Assembly: GCA_964428975.1 (NCBI GenBank)
Contig: CAYSAI010000002.1
Span: 82,292 to 146,291 of the forward strand
From: JAGOUA01 sp964428975
GTDB lineage: Bacteria; Patescibacteriota; Patescibacteriia; 2-12-FULL-60-25
Reading direction: 5' to 3'
DNA: 64,000 nucleotides
The notes below the pieces were generated by a model. That model did not search any database, was not told the origin of the DNA, and saw nothing but the letters and a program-made list of their open reading frames with translations. Below, one piece after another: positions 40,733-50,412 of the stretch. The number at the start of each line of letters is the position of its first letter. Position 1 is the stretch's first letter. A program made the position numbers and the translations under genes.

Positions 40733-41938
40733 ATGACTATTGTGATGCTCGGTCAAAAAGGGCTTCCGGCTCGTTCCGGCGGGCTTGAACGCCACGTGGA
40801 GCTGCTCTCTACGGGGCTTGTTTCGCGCGGCTATCGTGTGATTGTGTTTGGACGAGCGTGGTATGTCGGCAACACCCCCCTCTCCTTACCAAGGAGAGGG
40901 GCAGGGGGTGAGGTAAAAGGCATCGAGCAGGTCTTCACGCGCGGTATTCATACGAAACATCTCGATGCGATCACGCATAGTTTAAGCGCGCTGTTTGCCG
41001 CGCGAGCGTATGATCCGGACGTGATCCATATGCATGGCGTGGGCGTTGCGCTTCTTTTACCGCTTGCGCGTCTTCTTTTTCCTCACGCGATGTGTGTCGT
41101 GACGGCGCATTCAATGGATCGTCGTTTGCAGAAATGGGGCCTATTTGCGAAACTCGCTTTTTTACTAGGTGAATGGATGAGTGCGATGTTTGCGCATGAA
41201 ATCGTGGGTATCTCGCAGGAGATCGTCCAGTATTGGCGCAGGGCGTATGGACGTCGCGCGGTGTATGCGCCGCATGCGTTTACGACGGCGTTTGCAGAAA
41301 CGCGTTCAACACAAGAAGCGCGCGTACGAACGCTTGGTCTCGTTCCGAAGAAGTATCTTTTGTGTACGGGGCGTTTGCTTGAAAACAAGGGACAGGATCG
41401 GTTTCTTGAAGCGTTTGCGTGGGCAAAAGCGTTTGCTCCAGAGGCGTTACGCGGCATAGACGGGGTCATCGTCGGAGGAAGCTCGTTTACGGATGGCTAT
41501 TCAGCGCACGTACGAAATCTTGTTGAGGCAACGCCCGATGCGGTGTATGTCGGTGAACGGTTCGGAGCAGAGCTTCACGCGCTTCAGTCATGCACCCTTG
41601 GTCATGTGTTTGCGACGACCGACGAGGGACTTTCGCTCGCTGTCCTTGAAGCGGCGATGACAAAACGCCCCATTCTTACGCATGATTTCCCTGCCAATAT
41701 CGAAGCTACAGGCGGATATGTGTTGAAAACGGATGTACGTTCACCGGAGCTGTTTGGAAGAGCGCTTCTTGAACTTGCGCATCTCTCGGCACGCGAAGGG
41801 GCTGTTTTGGGAGAGGGGGCCGCGGCGCACGTACGCGAGGCCTATCATTTGGTGAAAAATCTTGACGTGATGGATCATCTGTATCGAGGCGTTCTTACCG
41901 AAGATGACCGGCTTGTGTCGTCGCTATCGGGGCTTTAG
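40733..41938 (+). CDS. Family 4 glycosyltransferase with an in-frame palindromic insertion
   Basis: A GT-B fold enzyme that probably adds a sugar to a surface glycan or lipid carrier. The 401-residue product has the N-terminal block MTIVMLGQKGLPARSGGLERHVE and TKHLDAITHSLSALFAA. The C-terminal GT4 motif region contains LLCTGRLLENKGQDRFLEAF, VYVGERFGAELHALQ and DEGLSLAVLEAAMTKRPIL. It is closest to the DUF1972-type enzymes near rhamnosyltransferases. Residues about 47-61 (TPLSLPRRGAGGEV) come from the palindromic unit at 40877-40914, in a loop between the VIVFGRAWY strand and KGIEQVF. The flanks resume exactly where the family continues, so the protein may still work. Confidence 0.9.
   Translation: MTIVMLGQKGLPARSGGLERHVELLSTGLVSRGYRVIVFGRAWYVGNTPLSLPRRGAGGEVKGIEQVFTRGIHTKHLDAITHSLSALFAARAYDPDVIHMHGVGVALLLPLARLLFPHAMCVVTAHSMDRRLQKWGLFAKLAFLLGEWMSAMFAHEIVGISQEIVQYWRRAYGRRAVYAPHAFTTAFAETRSTQEARVRTLGLVPKKYLLCTGRLLENKGQDRFLEAFAWAKAFAPEALRGIDGVIVGGSSFTDGYSAHVRNLVEATPDAVYVGERFGAELHALQSCTLGHVFATTDEGLSLAVLEAAMTKRPILTHDFPANIEATGGYVLKTDVRSPELFGRALLELAHLSAREGAVLGEGAAAHVREAYHLVKNLDVMDHLYRGVLTEDDRLVSSLSGL
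40877..40914. repeat. Palindromic repeat unit (family A) inside a glycosyltransferase gene
   Basis: CCCCTCTCCTT, loop ACC, AAGGAGAGGGG, then CAGGGGGTGAGGT. It is the same unit as in truB and at 20417/20520, here read from the opposite strand and in another frame. Confidence 0.85.
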
Positions 41939-42089
41939 CCCTATTTTGGGTATAGAAGCGGGGTGTGGCGCCTCGCGAGCAGTTATGCTAGTCTAAACGA
42001 ACTTCGAGGAGTCGTGTCCTCGTTCCTTCATTCCACTTCTCTTCTCGTGTTCTCTCTGGGGTTGGTCGCCTATCTGGCGGTCTTCCACC

Positions 42090-42662
42090 ATGTTTTCTCT
42101 CGTTGAATCCTATCATGTGTATCGTGTGAAAGCTGCTCATGATGAGCGGGCTTTTGCGCGACTGTATGACGCCTACGTTGAGGCGATCTACCGTTTTGTG
42201 TATCTCAAACTTTCCTCAAAAGAGCAGGCAGAAGACGTCACAGCAGAAACGTTTTTACGATTTTGGCAAGCGCTTAAGCGCGGAGACGAAGTGCGGCATA
42301 TCCGCGGACTGCTCTATAAGATCGCGAGAAACCTTGTTATTGACACGTATCGTCGCGACGGCGCCCTTCCCACGATCGAACGTGTAACGTTTGAGGATAC
42401 TCATACGTCTTCTTTGTCAGACGCCTCTTCTGATCGTGGACGAGGCGCACGTCTCATCGAGGCGCAGGCAGATCTTGAGCTACTCTTTCAGCAGATACGG
42501 CAACTCAAGGAGGACTATCAAGATGTCCTCACCCTGCGTCTTCTCGATGACCTGTCATTTCGAGATATCGCGGACGTGCTCGGAAAAGAGTCGGGGACGG
42601 TGCGAGTGCTCTATCATCGAGCGATGAAAGCGCTTCAACGCCTCCAAAACCCTGTCTTATGA
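42090..42662 (+). CDS. ECF-type RNA polymerase sigma factor
   Basis: Directs RNA polymerase to a specific promoter set. The 190-residue product has sigma region 2 (DERAFARLYDAYVEAIYRFVYLKLSSKEQAEDVTAETFLRFW) and region 4 (YQDVLTLRLLDDLSFRDIADVLGKESGTVRVLYHRAMKALQ). The short linker and absent regions 1 and 3 make it group 4 (ECF). The stop overlaps the next gene start by 4 bases; the partner is a DUF5667-type membrane protein, likely the regulator. The 150-base upstream leader holds a CGAGGA-6-TCCTCG hairpin (42005-42022) but no clear housekeeping promoter, so the gene may be autoregulated. Confidence 0.94.
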   Translation: MFSLVESYHVYRVKAAHDERAFARLYDAYVEAIYRFVYLKLSSKEQAEDVTAETFLRFWQALKRGDEVRHIRGLLYKIARNLVIDTYRRDGALPTIERVTFEDTHTSSLSDASSDRGRGARLIEAQADLELLFQQIRQLKEDYQDVLTLRLLDDLSFRDIADVLGKESGTVRVLYHRAMKALQRLQNPVL

Positions 42663-43873
42663 CAAAAAAACACCTCAAAACAGCTCTTGGGCTGATGAGA
42701 GACGCGAAACGTCGTATCCAACCGGATGGGGCGTGGGTTCTTCGTACGCGCGCCAATCTGTTAAAAACGATGCATCACGAGGTGGCGGCGATGCGTGTTC
42801 CTTCCTCACGAGAGCGTTCAAAAGCGCTCATTTTGGCGTTCTTCCCAAGAAATGTGGTTGATGTGGTACGAGGTCCTGTGATGGCAGCGATTTCCGTGAT
42901 CGGTATGATGCTTGGCGGATCCCTTGCGAGCGTGTCGGCCGCAGAGCAATCGGTACCGGGGGACTTCCTCTTTCCGGTGAAGCTCGCCGGTGAACAAGCA
43001 CAACTCCTCTTACAAAAAGAATCGCAGGGCAAGCTCAAACTCAAAAACGAATTTGTGGGAAAACGTACGGAAGAGCTCAAAAAGATTAACGCTTCTAATG
43101 TGCCGAGTCGTACAGAGCGGGTCAAAGAAGCGACAGGAATCATGAAGAAAGATCTGGACGCGGTGAAAGTACACCTGAATACGGTTCTCACAGAATCCAC
43201 CTCGGTGGAAGCGGCAACGCTCGCGAAAGCTATCGAGAAAACGAGTACCGAAGCGGCAGAAGTGGCGAAAGTAGCGAAGGAACTCGTTCCAGAAGAAACA
43301 AAGCTCGAAGTAACGGAGATGCAGGTCGCGGCCGTTTCGACAGGAATAAAAGCGGTGCAGGTGATGATTGATAGACAAACGGACCCAGGAGTGAATGCGG
43401 TGGTGAGTAAAGAAGACCTCAAACGCACCGTGACAGAACAGGTGAAGGGGATGGAGCAGGGGCTTCTCGACGCAGAGAAAAAAACGCCGATGGGAAACGC
43501 CTCTTCCTCGGAAATGACGCTTCCACGCACGACGAGCACGCAGCTCTCACTCGATCAGTTCAAGACGGCGAGGACGTCTCTTCAAGAGATGCGTCAGCTT
43601 CTCGAAGAGGAAAAGCTGAGCGAAGCAGGAACAAAGCTCGAAGAAGCGGGGAAAGCAGTCGGAACGGTCGAGAAAACGGCCGCGGCGACGCCTCCTCCTA
43701 CACCACCAAAGCTCGCAGAAACACCTCCTCTTCTCATTACCTCGAGTACGCTTCCGGTGACGGGCACGACAAGCTCAACTTCGCTCAGCACTTCAACGAG
43801 TACCGCGACGAGCACTCTTCCATCAAGTTCTGGTTCAAACGCAAGCTCAACATTGGTCAAGCCGCCGCAATAA
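42659..43873 (+). CDS. DUF5667-type membrane protein, likely regulator of the ECF sigma factor
   Basis: The 404-residue product has a basic N-terminal cytoplasmic part (about 1-70) and one membrane segment (about 78-97, VMAAISVIGMMLGGSLASVSA). Next comes the DUF5667 core (AEQSVPGDFLFPVKLAGEQAQLLL...). A long, Ala/Glu/Lys-rich helical region (about 130-310) and a Ser/Thr/Pro-rich tail rich in TSST repeats follow. The SVPGDFLFPVK block is the family hallmark. The layout (small cytoplasmic domain, one span, large outer part) is that of an anti-sigma factor. It is 4-base coupled to the sigma gene. The role as anti-sigma is inference from topology and context; the Thr/Ser tail may be a surface stalk or glycosylated. 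Confidence 0.8.
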   Translation: MTKKHLKTALGLMRDAKRRIQPDGAWVLRTRANLLKTMHHEVAAMRVPSSRERSKALILAFFPRNVVDVVRGPVMAAISVIGMMLGGSLASVSAAEQSVPGDFLFPVKLAGEQAQLLLQKESQGKLKLKNEFVGKRTEELKKINASNVPSRTERVKEATGIMKKDLDAVKVHLNTVLTESTSVEAATLAKAIEKTSTEAAEVAKVAKELVPEETKLEVTEMQVAAVSTGIKAVQVMIDRQTDPGVNAVVSKEDLKRTVTEQVKGMEQGLLDAEKKTPMGNASSSEMTLPRTTSTQLSLDQFKTARTSLQEMRQLLEEEKLSEAGTKLEEAGKAVGTVEKTAAATPPPTPPKLAETPPLLITSSTLPVTGTTSSTSLSTSTSTATSTLPSSSGSNASSTLVKPPQ

Positions 43874-44108
43874 CACAGGAAGGGAACGCTCCCCATCCAA
43901 ACAGGGTATCTATGATCGTGTCATGGATGCCCTGCAGGATGAGGAACTATTTCCTCCCTCGTGTTCGAACCTCTTTGATCGACGCCTTAAAAGTCGAACT
44001 TCTCGTAAGAGAAGGGCAGAGATCGTTACTCATTCTCACTTTATGTCTTGTTTCGAAGGTGCATCATTTGGTGCATCGACGGAACGAACCTCTACTGGTT
44101 CTCCTTCT
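43874..44108 (+). promoter_or_regulatory. Leader of the S-layer gene
   Basis: These 235 bases carry no gene I can support. A TATGAT (43911-43916) could be a -10 box without a good -35, which would leave a leader of almost 190 bases. A direct repeat GGTGCATC (near 44059 and 44071) and a TCTC-GTAA-GAGA hairpin (near 44003) are present. A long leader would fit an abundant structural-protein mRNA. Confidence 0.35.
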
Positions 44109-47100
44109 ATGGGTCAATTCTATAAAAAAGTCGTTTCTACTGTAGTAACCATGTCCACGGTGCTTTCGTCCGTGGGAGTTGGCGCGTTCGCGGTTCCATC
44201 CGTGGCGTCTGCTGATGCTCTCATGAATGGCGATCTCATCAAGGCTTCTGGTGCTGCCGTGTACTACTTCTCAAACAACAAGCGCTACGTCTTTCCTAAC
44301 GAAAAAACGTACATGTCTTGGTTCCCAGATTTTTCAGCCGTCAAAACGATTTCCGACTCGTCTCTTGCTGCTGTGATGATTGGCGGCAACGTCACCATCC
44401 GCCAAGGAACGAATCTCGTGAAAATCACAACAGATCCTAAGGTGTACGCTGTTACAGGCAATGGTGTGCTTCGTTGGGTGGAAACAGAAGCGGTCGCGCT
44501 CGCGCTTTACGGCTCAAATTGGGCTCGCCGTGTCGTCGACGTTTCTGATGCCTTCTTCGTGAACTACTCGATCGGCTCTTCTGTCGCGACAGCTGTTCAT
44601 CCAGATGGTTCTCTTGTTTCGTATGCTGGTTCTGCAGATCGTTATGTGGTGTGGGGCGGCATGCGCCGTCGTGTGACGGATGCTGGTTGGCTCGCGAACG
44701 GCTTTCAAGCTGCTCACGTGATCAGCACTTCGATCACCTACCCAGCTGGTGCTGACGTCGTAGCTCGCGAAGGCGTGCTCGCTGACGCTGTTGCTACAAC
44801 GGGTACAACGCCTCCTCTGACCGGTTCTCTTTCGGTGTCTTTGGCTTCCGATACGCCTGCGGCGATGGTTCTCCCAAAGAATGCCAACAACGTGAGTTTT
44901 ACAAAGTTCAACCTCATGGCTGGCTCTGCTGCCACGACGGTCACAAGCTTGAAGTTTCGTCGTGTGGGTGTAGGAAATACGACCGACTTTAGCAACGTGT
45001 ACCTCTACAAAGCAGATGGCACACGCCTCACAAGTGGTCGCACAATCAGCTCAAGCGATAACACGGTCTCGTTCTCTGGTATCAACCTCATGGTTGGTGC
45101 AGGCATGACGCAATCGTACTTCGTCTCTGCTGACCTCTCAAACCCAGGAACGACGGGCGGTCAACACGCCTTCGAACTTTCGGATGCGGGTTCGGTGATG
45201 GTGTCAGGATCGGGTACGATTTCCGGTAACTTCCCAATTCGTGGCAACGCGATGACGGTTGGTACGGCTTCCGTAGCTCGTGTCGACATGATCGACGGAT
45301 CTGAACCTGCAAACCCACGTGTGGGAACGCAGGACGCAGAAATTGCGAACTTCCGCCTTGTGGCGAACGGTTCCAACGATGTGGAAGTCCGCCGTGTTAC
45401 GCTCTACCAAGCTGGGACAATCACGAACTCAGATTTGAGCGACCTTCGCCTCTACCAAGGTTCTACCTTGCTTGCAAGCGCAGCGTCTGTGATGCCTGAT
45501 GGCAAGATCTTGCTTGTCTTCACGGCCCCATTCTTGATTCCAAATGGTCAATCACGTACGTTTAACCTTCGTAGTGCGGTTTCCGGTCGTTCTGGTCGCA
45601 CGATTCGTATTTACGCGGAGTACTCCTCTGACGTGTATGCAATCGACAAGGTGCACAATGTAGGAACACAGGTGTGTATCGAAACATCGACTTCAGCTTG
45701 TACAGCAAGCTCAGGTAACTACGATGGTTCAGGTGCCACAACAAACGCGGCCAGCTTCTCAACAAATGAGGGTGGTCAATTCACCATCACGTACAATGGT
45801 CCTGCGACAGCAAACGTTGCGCGTGGCCAGAACGATGTGGTGTTCTACAAATTCGCGATTACATCTGGTTCAAATGATGTCGAAATCCGCAAGTTCAACT
45901 TCGCGGCATCGACGACAAGCTCGGGTATCTACAATGGAACGACGGAATTCCTTCGTGACATTAAGATCAAAGATGCTGATACAGGTGAAACAGTCGTAAG
46001 CCCAGTGAGCTGTGCGACAGACTGTTCAACGGTTGGTTACAAGGCCTTCAATTCAGGAGCAATCAGCGTTCTTGTCCGTGCTGGTGTGACACGAAACTTC
46101 GTGATCACGGCTGACACATCGACAAGCATCGCCGATGCATCCACATACAAGTTCTCTCTTGGAGGCGCGTCCTCGGATGCGATCTTCGGCAGCACAGACC
46201 TTCGTATCGTGAGCTCAGGTGAGTTCTTGACGACGGGCATTGCTCCAAACACAACGGTCACAGGAAACACGATGACGGTGCGCACGCCAACGCTTGCGGT
46301 CACGCTCGCTGGTTCGCCTTCGTCTGCCGTGTTCGTCAAAAATCAACTTGATATTCCTTCAGCAGCCTTTACGTTCACAGCCGGTTCTCAGAACGCGGTG
46401 CGTGTAACGTCGGTCAAATTGACGGGTCAAGGAGATGGAGAGGCTGCTAACAGCGGATTCGCTGTTGGTGAGCTTGACGATGTCGTCAACTCCTGTGGTT
46501 TGTACGATGGAACACTTCAGGTAGGTACGCGTCTCCCTCCAGGAACGGATGGAACGATGACCTTCTCTGGTCTTAACTTGAATATCGCTCGTGGTGGTTC
46601 GAAAACAATCGAGGTGCGTTGTAACGCAGACTCGGGTGTTTCGAAGTCCGGTGGTGATCGTTTCTGGATCGGTGTTGGTGCGGTTGGAGACATCTCATCG
46701 CAAGATGAAGATGGTAACAGCATCACGCTTGCTTCTGTAACGTCAGCTATCAACAGCGCGTCTATCTTCCAGACGGTCAAAGCCAGTGGTTCGATCACGG
46801 TCGCCGTGAACAACCAACGTCAATCGACCATCCTTATCGCCGATAAGGAAATGTGGCAGGTGCTTTCTCGCTACCGTGCTGATGCACAGTTCGAGGACAT
46901 CGAAATCGATTACATGGGAGTCACAAGCACAGGTCCTTCCGCGAACTTCCGCGATGTGGCTGTGGTGCAATCCTCTGATGCGAACTGTTCAACGTACTCT
47001 GTGCGTGGAACAAAAACGCTCAACTCAGGTGTAGAGCAGCTCGATGAAATCGACATGTCGGCAAGTAAGATTGTGGTACCAAAGGGTTCAGCAACGTATA

Positions 47101-48080
47101 TCTGTTTGATGGCTCGCTTGGCAACGCTTGTACCGTCTTCGACGAACGCAAGCACAACCTCCTCGCCTCGTTCAGGTAACGTGGTCGCTCTCGGTATCCC
47201 CGCAGGTCCGCTCACGATTGGTGGTGTTGCATCATCTATCTTCACCTCAGCGCTCTTCCCTGGAGAACTCTCCATGCGTGCGACAGGTGCAGCTTCCGGT
47301 GAACGTGTGTACCAAACACTTGGTGCAACGGCAACATCTACCTTCGTAGGAAATTCCTTCGTGGTACGTAAGTCGAAGCCAGTGGTTACACAAGCGACAT
47401 CTGGTTTGTCGAACACACTCAGTGCTGGTGAGCACACGCTCTATCGTGCGCAAATCGGCTCTGAAGGTAACCAAGCCTCGATCAAGCAATTGGCCTTTAA
47501 GGTACGAGCAGCAACGACGTCGCTTATGACGCTCTCGAACTTCCGTCTTTACAAGAACGATTCGCTGATCAACTTGGCCGATGTAACGATTATAAATGGG
47601 GATGATGATGCTGATTTGGAGCTGGCGACAGCGTCTTCTACCCAAAGCTCAAGCCTCTTTACCCTCGCTGTTCTTGTTCGCTTCGTGAATGAAGAGACGG
47701 TCTCTGGTTCAGGCGCTACCTACGCTCTTAAGGCGACGGTTGGCGGTTTGAGCTCAACGACGGGTGACTCCATCACCACTTCTCTGATCTCACGTTCGTT
47801 TAGCGGAGCAGTAAGCACAACCTCGATCACAGGGTATGTGTCTACGTCCGCAACCACGTTGACTGGTGATTCAGTGCGGCTTGGTACGTTGGCTATCTCA
47901 ACGTCCACAAATCCTGGTCCTGTAGGCGCGCAAGGTGACTTCGGTTATGGGATAATCTGGTCCGACGTATCGGAACAGCCTCATTACTCGAATATCTTCT
48001 CGACGACGCCAAACTCACGTGATTGGACGAACGAATACTTGGTGGACACGATCTCCGGATCGCGCGTTCTCTCCAAATAA
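44109..48080 (+). CDS. Probable S-layer protein
   Basis: The 1323-residue product has a signal peptide (about 1-36: MGQFYKKVVSTVVTMS..., cleavage near ASA). An N-terminal aromatic repeat region follows (VYYFSNNKRYVFPNEKTYMSWF ... AVTGNGVLRWVE ... DRYVVWGGMRRRV), typical of Patescibacteria surface proteins. The rest is a series of Ig-like beta domains rich in Ser, Thr, Gly and Ala. Cys is almost absent from most of the chain. Codon choice is narrow (GGT, AAC, TTC, CGT favoured), as in strongly expressed genes, and a strong terminator follows. The frame extends upstream to 43923, but those 62 residues are unlike a secreted protein, so I chose the ATG that begins the signal peptide. A sigma/DUF5667 pair upstream may control it. 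Confidence 0.8.
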   Translation: MGQFYKKVVSTVVTMSTVLSSVGVGAFAVPSVASADALMNGDLIKASGAAVYYFSNNKRYVFPNEKTYMSWFPDFSAVKTISDSSLAAVMIGGNVTIRQGTNLVKITTDPKVYAVTGNGVLRWVETEAVALALYGSNWARRVVDVSDAFFVNYSIGSSVATAVHPDGSLVSYAGSADRYVVWGGMRRRVTDAGWLANGFQAAHVISTSITYPAGADVVAREGVLADAVATTGTTPPLTGSLSVSLASDTPAAMVLPKNANNVSFTKFNLMAGSAATTVTSLKFRRVGVGNTTDFSNVYLYKADGTRLTSGRTISSSDNTVSFSGINLMVGAGMTQSYFVSADLSNPGTTGGQHAFELSDAGSVMVSGSGTISGNFPIRGNAMTVGTASVARVDMIDGSEPANPRVGTQDAEIANFRLVANGSNDVEVRRVTLYQAGTITNSDLSDLRLYQGSTLLASAASVMPDGKILLVFTAPFLIPNGQSRTFNLRSAVSGRSGRTIRIYAEYSSDVYAIDKVHNVGTQVCIETSTSACTASSGNYDGSGATTNAASFSTNEGGQFTITYNGPATANVARGQNDVVFYKFAITSGSNDVEIRKFNFAASTTSSGIYNGTTEFLRDIKIKDADTGETVVSPVSCATDCSTVGYKAFNSGAISVLVRAGVTRNFVITADTSTSIADASTYKFSLGGASSDAIFGSTDLRIVSSGEFLTTGIAPNTTVTGNTMTVRTPTLAVTLAGSPSSAVFVKNQLDIPSAAFTFTAGSQNAVRVTSVKLTGQGDGEAANSGFAVGELDDVVNSCGLYDGTLQVGTRLPPGTDGTMTFSGLNLNIARGGSKTIEVRCNADSGVSKSGGDRFWIGVGAVGDISSQDEDGNSITLASVTSAINSASIFQTVKASGSITVAVNNQRQSTILIADKEMWQVLSRYRADAQFEDIEIDYMGVTSTGPSANFRDVAVVQSSDANCSTYSVRGTKTLNSGVEQLDEIDMSASKIVVPKGSATYICLMARLATLVPSSTNASTTSSPRSGNVVALGIPAGPLTIGGVASSIFTSALFPGELSMRATGAASGERVYQTLGATATSTFVGNSFVVRKSKPVVTQATSGLSNTLSAGEHTLYRAQIGSEGNQASIKQLAFKVRAATTSLMTLSNFRLYKNDSLINLADVTIINGDDDADLELATASSTQSSSLFTLAVLVRFVNEETVSGSGATYALKATVGGLSSTTGDSITTSLISRSFSGAVSTTSITGYVSTSATTLTGDSVRLGTLAISTSTNPGPVGAQGDFGYGIIWSDVSEQPHYSNIFSTTPNSRDWTNEYLVDTISGSRVLSK

Positions 48081-48091
48081 TCGTCTCGGAC

Positions 48092-48122
48092 AGAAAAACC
48101 AACCTCTTCGGGGGTTGGTTTT
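48092..48122 (+). terminator. Strong terminator of the S-layer gene
   Basis: AAAAACCAACC (48092-48102), loop TCTTCGGG, GGTTGGTTTTTT (48111-48122): an 11-bp stem with a T-tract, 12 bases after the stop. Confidence 0.92.
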
Positions 48123-48151
48123 TTGTTGCGCGTTCGCTAGGCTTCTGCGGT

Positions 48152-50407
48152 ATGCAACGAACTTCTCTCCTGCGCGTTCTTCGATGGATCGCGCTTTCCG
48201 GTGTGGTGCTTGGTCTTTTGATGCCGCTTGTGTTCATCAAAGAGCTGATCTTTCCCTTTGTTTTCTCAAAGCTGATCTTCTTTCAGATCGTGATCGGGCT
48301 CACATTTCCCGCGTATCTTTTGCTTGCGTGGATGGATCCTGCCTCGCGTCCAAAGAAGCATTCGCTTCTCATCGCTGTTGCGTTATATTTCGTGGCGATG
48401 GCTCTTGCGACCGTCTTTTCGGTTGATCCGATGCGATCGTGGTGGGGGAATCAGGAGCGGATGAACGGGTATTTTACGCTGCTGCACTTCTTCGCGTGGT
48501 TTCTCATGGCGACGAGTTTACTGAAGACGTGGAAAGAGTGGGAGATGGTGCTTCGTGCGCAGGTCATTATTGGAGGGCTTGTAGCCTTTACGGCGATTTG
48601 GCAGAAGTGGCGTGATCCGTTTTTGTTTTACTACGAAGCAAGCGGACGTTTTGGCGGGGTGCTCGATAACCCGATCTACCAAGGGATGTATCAAATGTTC
48701 ACATTCTTCTTGCTTGCGCTTCTTGCTCTCAAAACACGCGCGAAAGCATGGTGGGCTCTCTACGGCGTTCTCGCGCTTTTGGGGATTGGAGGATTCGCCG
48801 CCTCTCAATCGCGTGGTCCGCTTGTGGGGCTGTTTGCCGGTATCGTGGTTTCAGCCCTGTGTTTCGGCTTCTTTTCGAAGGTTCGTCGCCATCATTGGAT
48901 CGCAGGAGGGTCTGTCGCGACGATGTTTCTCGCGTACGGCGCGCTGTACCTCGCACGTGGTACACAGCTCGTGCAAGACTTGGGACTTGTTCGTTTCGTA
49001 GATTTAAACGCGACGGGTGCGACGCGCTTAATTGCGTGGAAGATCGCGTGGAAGGCGTTTCTTGATAAACCGGTGTTTGGGTGGGGCTTCGATACATTCC
49101 ACTTGATTTTTAGTCAAAACTATAATCCGATCTCCCTCCGTCATTCGTTGTACGAAACGTGGTTCGATCGAGCGCACAACACGATCTTCGATGTACTCTC
49201 CATGACAGGAGCGTTTGGGCTTCTTACCTATCTCGCGATCTTCGTGGCGCTGTTTTGGTCGCTCTATCGTGCGTATAAAAAAGAGTGGATTGATCTGTTT
49301 ACGATGGCGCTTCTTACAGGGCTTCCTGTGGCGTACTTCGTCCAAAACCTGTTCGTGTTTGACCATCCTGCGGGATTTATGGCGAGCTATCTCCTCTTTG
49401 CGCTTGTTGTGGCAGCAACGCGAGAAGGGTTTGCGACAGGAGAGATACCTCCTTCGCACGGCAAAGAACGAGCGTTTTCGTGGTTTCTCGCCACGCCGCT
49501 TGTGCTTGGAGCGCTTTTGCTTGTGTGGCGCGCTTCGTTCTTGCCTGCGCAGGCGTCGGTGCTTTCTATTCGTGCGAGCCAGCTCTTTCCAAAAACATCG
49601 GCGCTTAACGATATCGAGCGCGCAATGAAGATTTGGACGCCGTATCGCGATGAGCAGCTTTTTCTCGTGAGTCGAACGCTTGTGGGGGTGGGAGAGAGGC
49701 TCACGCAGGTGCCTGATTGGAAACTCTGGCTGAGGGTAGGAACGGAGGCGGGACGTATCGAAACCGAGCGTCATCCAAAGAACGCCTATGCGTGGTATAT
49801 TTACGCGCGTTTGCTCGCAGATACGGCGCACGCGGCTCCAGAACAGCTTCCGCTTGCAGAGCAGGCGTTTCGCAAGGCAATTGAGATGAGTCCGAAGCGG
49901 CAGCAGTTATTTGAGAGCTTGGCGCGTCTTTACCTTCGTCAAGGACGGGTCGATGACGCGCTTCGTGAGATTGAAACCATGCGGCAGTTCGATATCGATC
50001 ATGGATTTGGAGATTGGCAAAAGGGGATTGTCCTGTTGTTTGATGCGGGAAAAGATCGTGAAGGCGCAGAGCTCATCGCTTCGGCGCTTCTCCGACCATT
50101 TCCGTTTATTCCAAACACACCACGAGAATCTGTGCCCGTGTTTCACGCGTACCGTATTCTCGGAAAAGGGGCGGAGCTTGATAGGTGGGCAAACAAGATT
50201 GTGGATGATAAAAGTACGGGCGATGGACCTTTCTATCAGTTTGCGTACCAATCGCGTTTGATGGGGCGGAAGGATCTCGAAGAACGGTTCGTCGCGCAGG
50301 CGGAACGTCTCTTTCCTGGAGCGAAAGCGCGATATGAGGAAAGCGTTGCAGAATTAGAACGGCAGACCATTATAACGCCCACGCTCGTGCCTGCGAACAA
50401 AAAATAA
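48152..50407 (+). CDS. O-antigen ligase/Wzy-like membrane protein with C-terminal TPR region
   Basis: The 751-residue product has about 12 membrane segments in its first 450 residues. The large outer loop has the Wzy_C/WaaL hallmark (SGRFGGVLDNPIYQGMYQM, ASQSRGPLVGLFAGI, WGFDTFHLIFSQNY, ...WFDRAHNTIFDVLSMTGAFG). Residues about 480-730 are soluble and TPR-like (KNAYAWYIYARLLADTAH, SPKRQQLFESLARLYLRQGRVDDALREIE). The fold is that of ligases that move polymer or oligosaccharide from a lipid carrier to lipid or protein. Placement directly after the S-layer gene makes S-layer glycosylation (PglL/PilO-like) a reasonable hypothesis. An upstream extension to 48023 would overlap the terminator, so I chose the ATG at 48152. 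Confidence 0.88.
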   Translation: MQRTSLLRVLRWIALSGVVLGLLMPLVFIKELIFPFVFSKLIFFQIVIGLTFPAYLLLAWMDPASRPKKHSLLIAVALYFVAMALATVFSVDPMRSWWGNQERMNGYFTLLHFFAWFLMATSLLKTWKEWEMVLRAQVIIGGLVAFTAIWQKWRDPFLFYYEASGRFGGVLDNPIYQGMYQMFTFFLLALLALKTRAKAWWALYGVLALLGIGGFAASQSRGPLVGLFAGIVVSALCFGFFSKVRRHHWIAGGSVATMFLAYGALYLARGTQLVQDLGLVRFVDLNATGATRLIAWKIAWKAFLDKPVFGWGFDTFHLIFSQNYNPISLRHSLYETWFDRAHNTIFDVLSMTGAFGLLTYLAIFVALFWSLYRAYKKEWIDLFTMALLTGLPVAYFVQNLFVFDHPAGFMASYLLFALVVAATREGFATGEIPPSHGKERAFSWFLATPLVLGALLLVWRASFLPAQASVLSIRASQLFPKTSALNDIERAMKIWTPYRDEQLFLVSRTLVGVGERLTQVPDWKLWLRVGTEAGRIETERHPKNAYAWYIYARLLADTAHAAPEQLPLAEQAFRKAIEMSPKRQQLFESLARLYLRQGRVDDALREIETMRQFDIDHGFGDWQKGIVLLFDAGKDREGAELIASALLRPFPFIPNTPRESVPVFHAYRILGKGAELDRWANKIVDDKSTGDGPFYQFAYQSRLMGRKDLEERFVAQAERLFPGAKARYEESVAELERQTIITPTLVPANKK

Positions 50408-50412
50408 TTGAG

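Noticed and set aside
43923..44108. In-frame N-terminal extension of the S-layer protein (62 residues)
   Set aside because: It would bury the signal peptide inside the chain and its sequence is basic and Cys-containing, unlike the rest; another frame is also open here, so openness alone means little.
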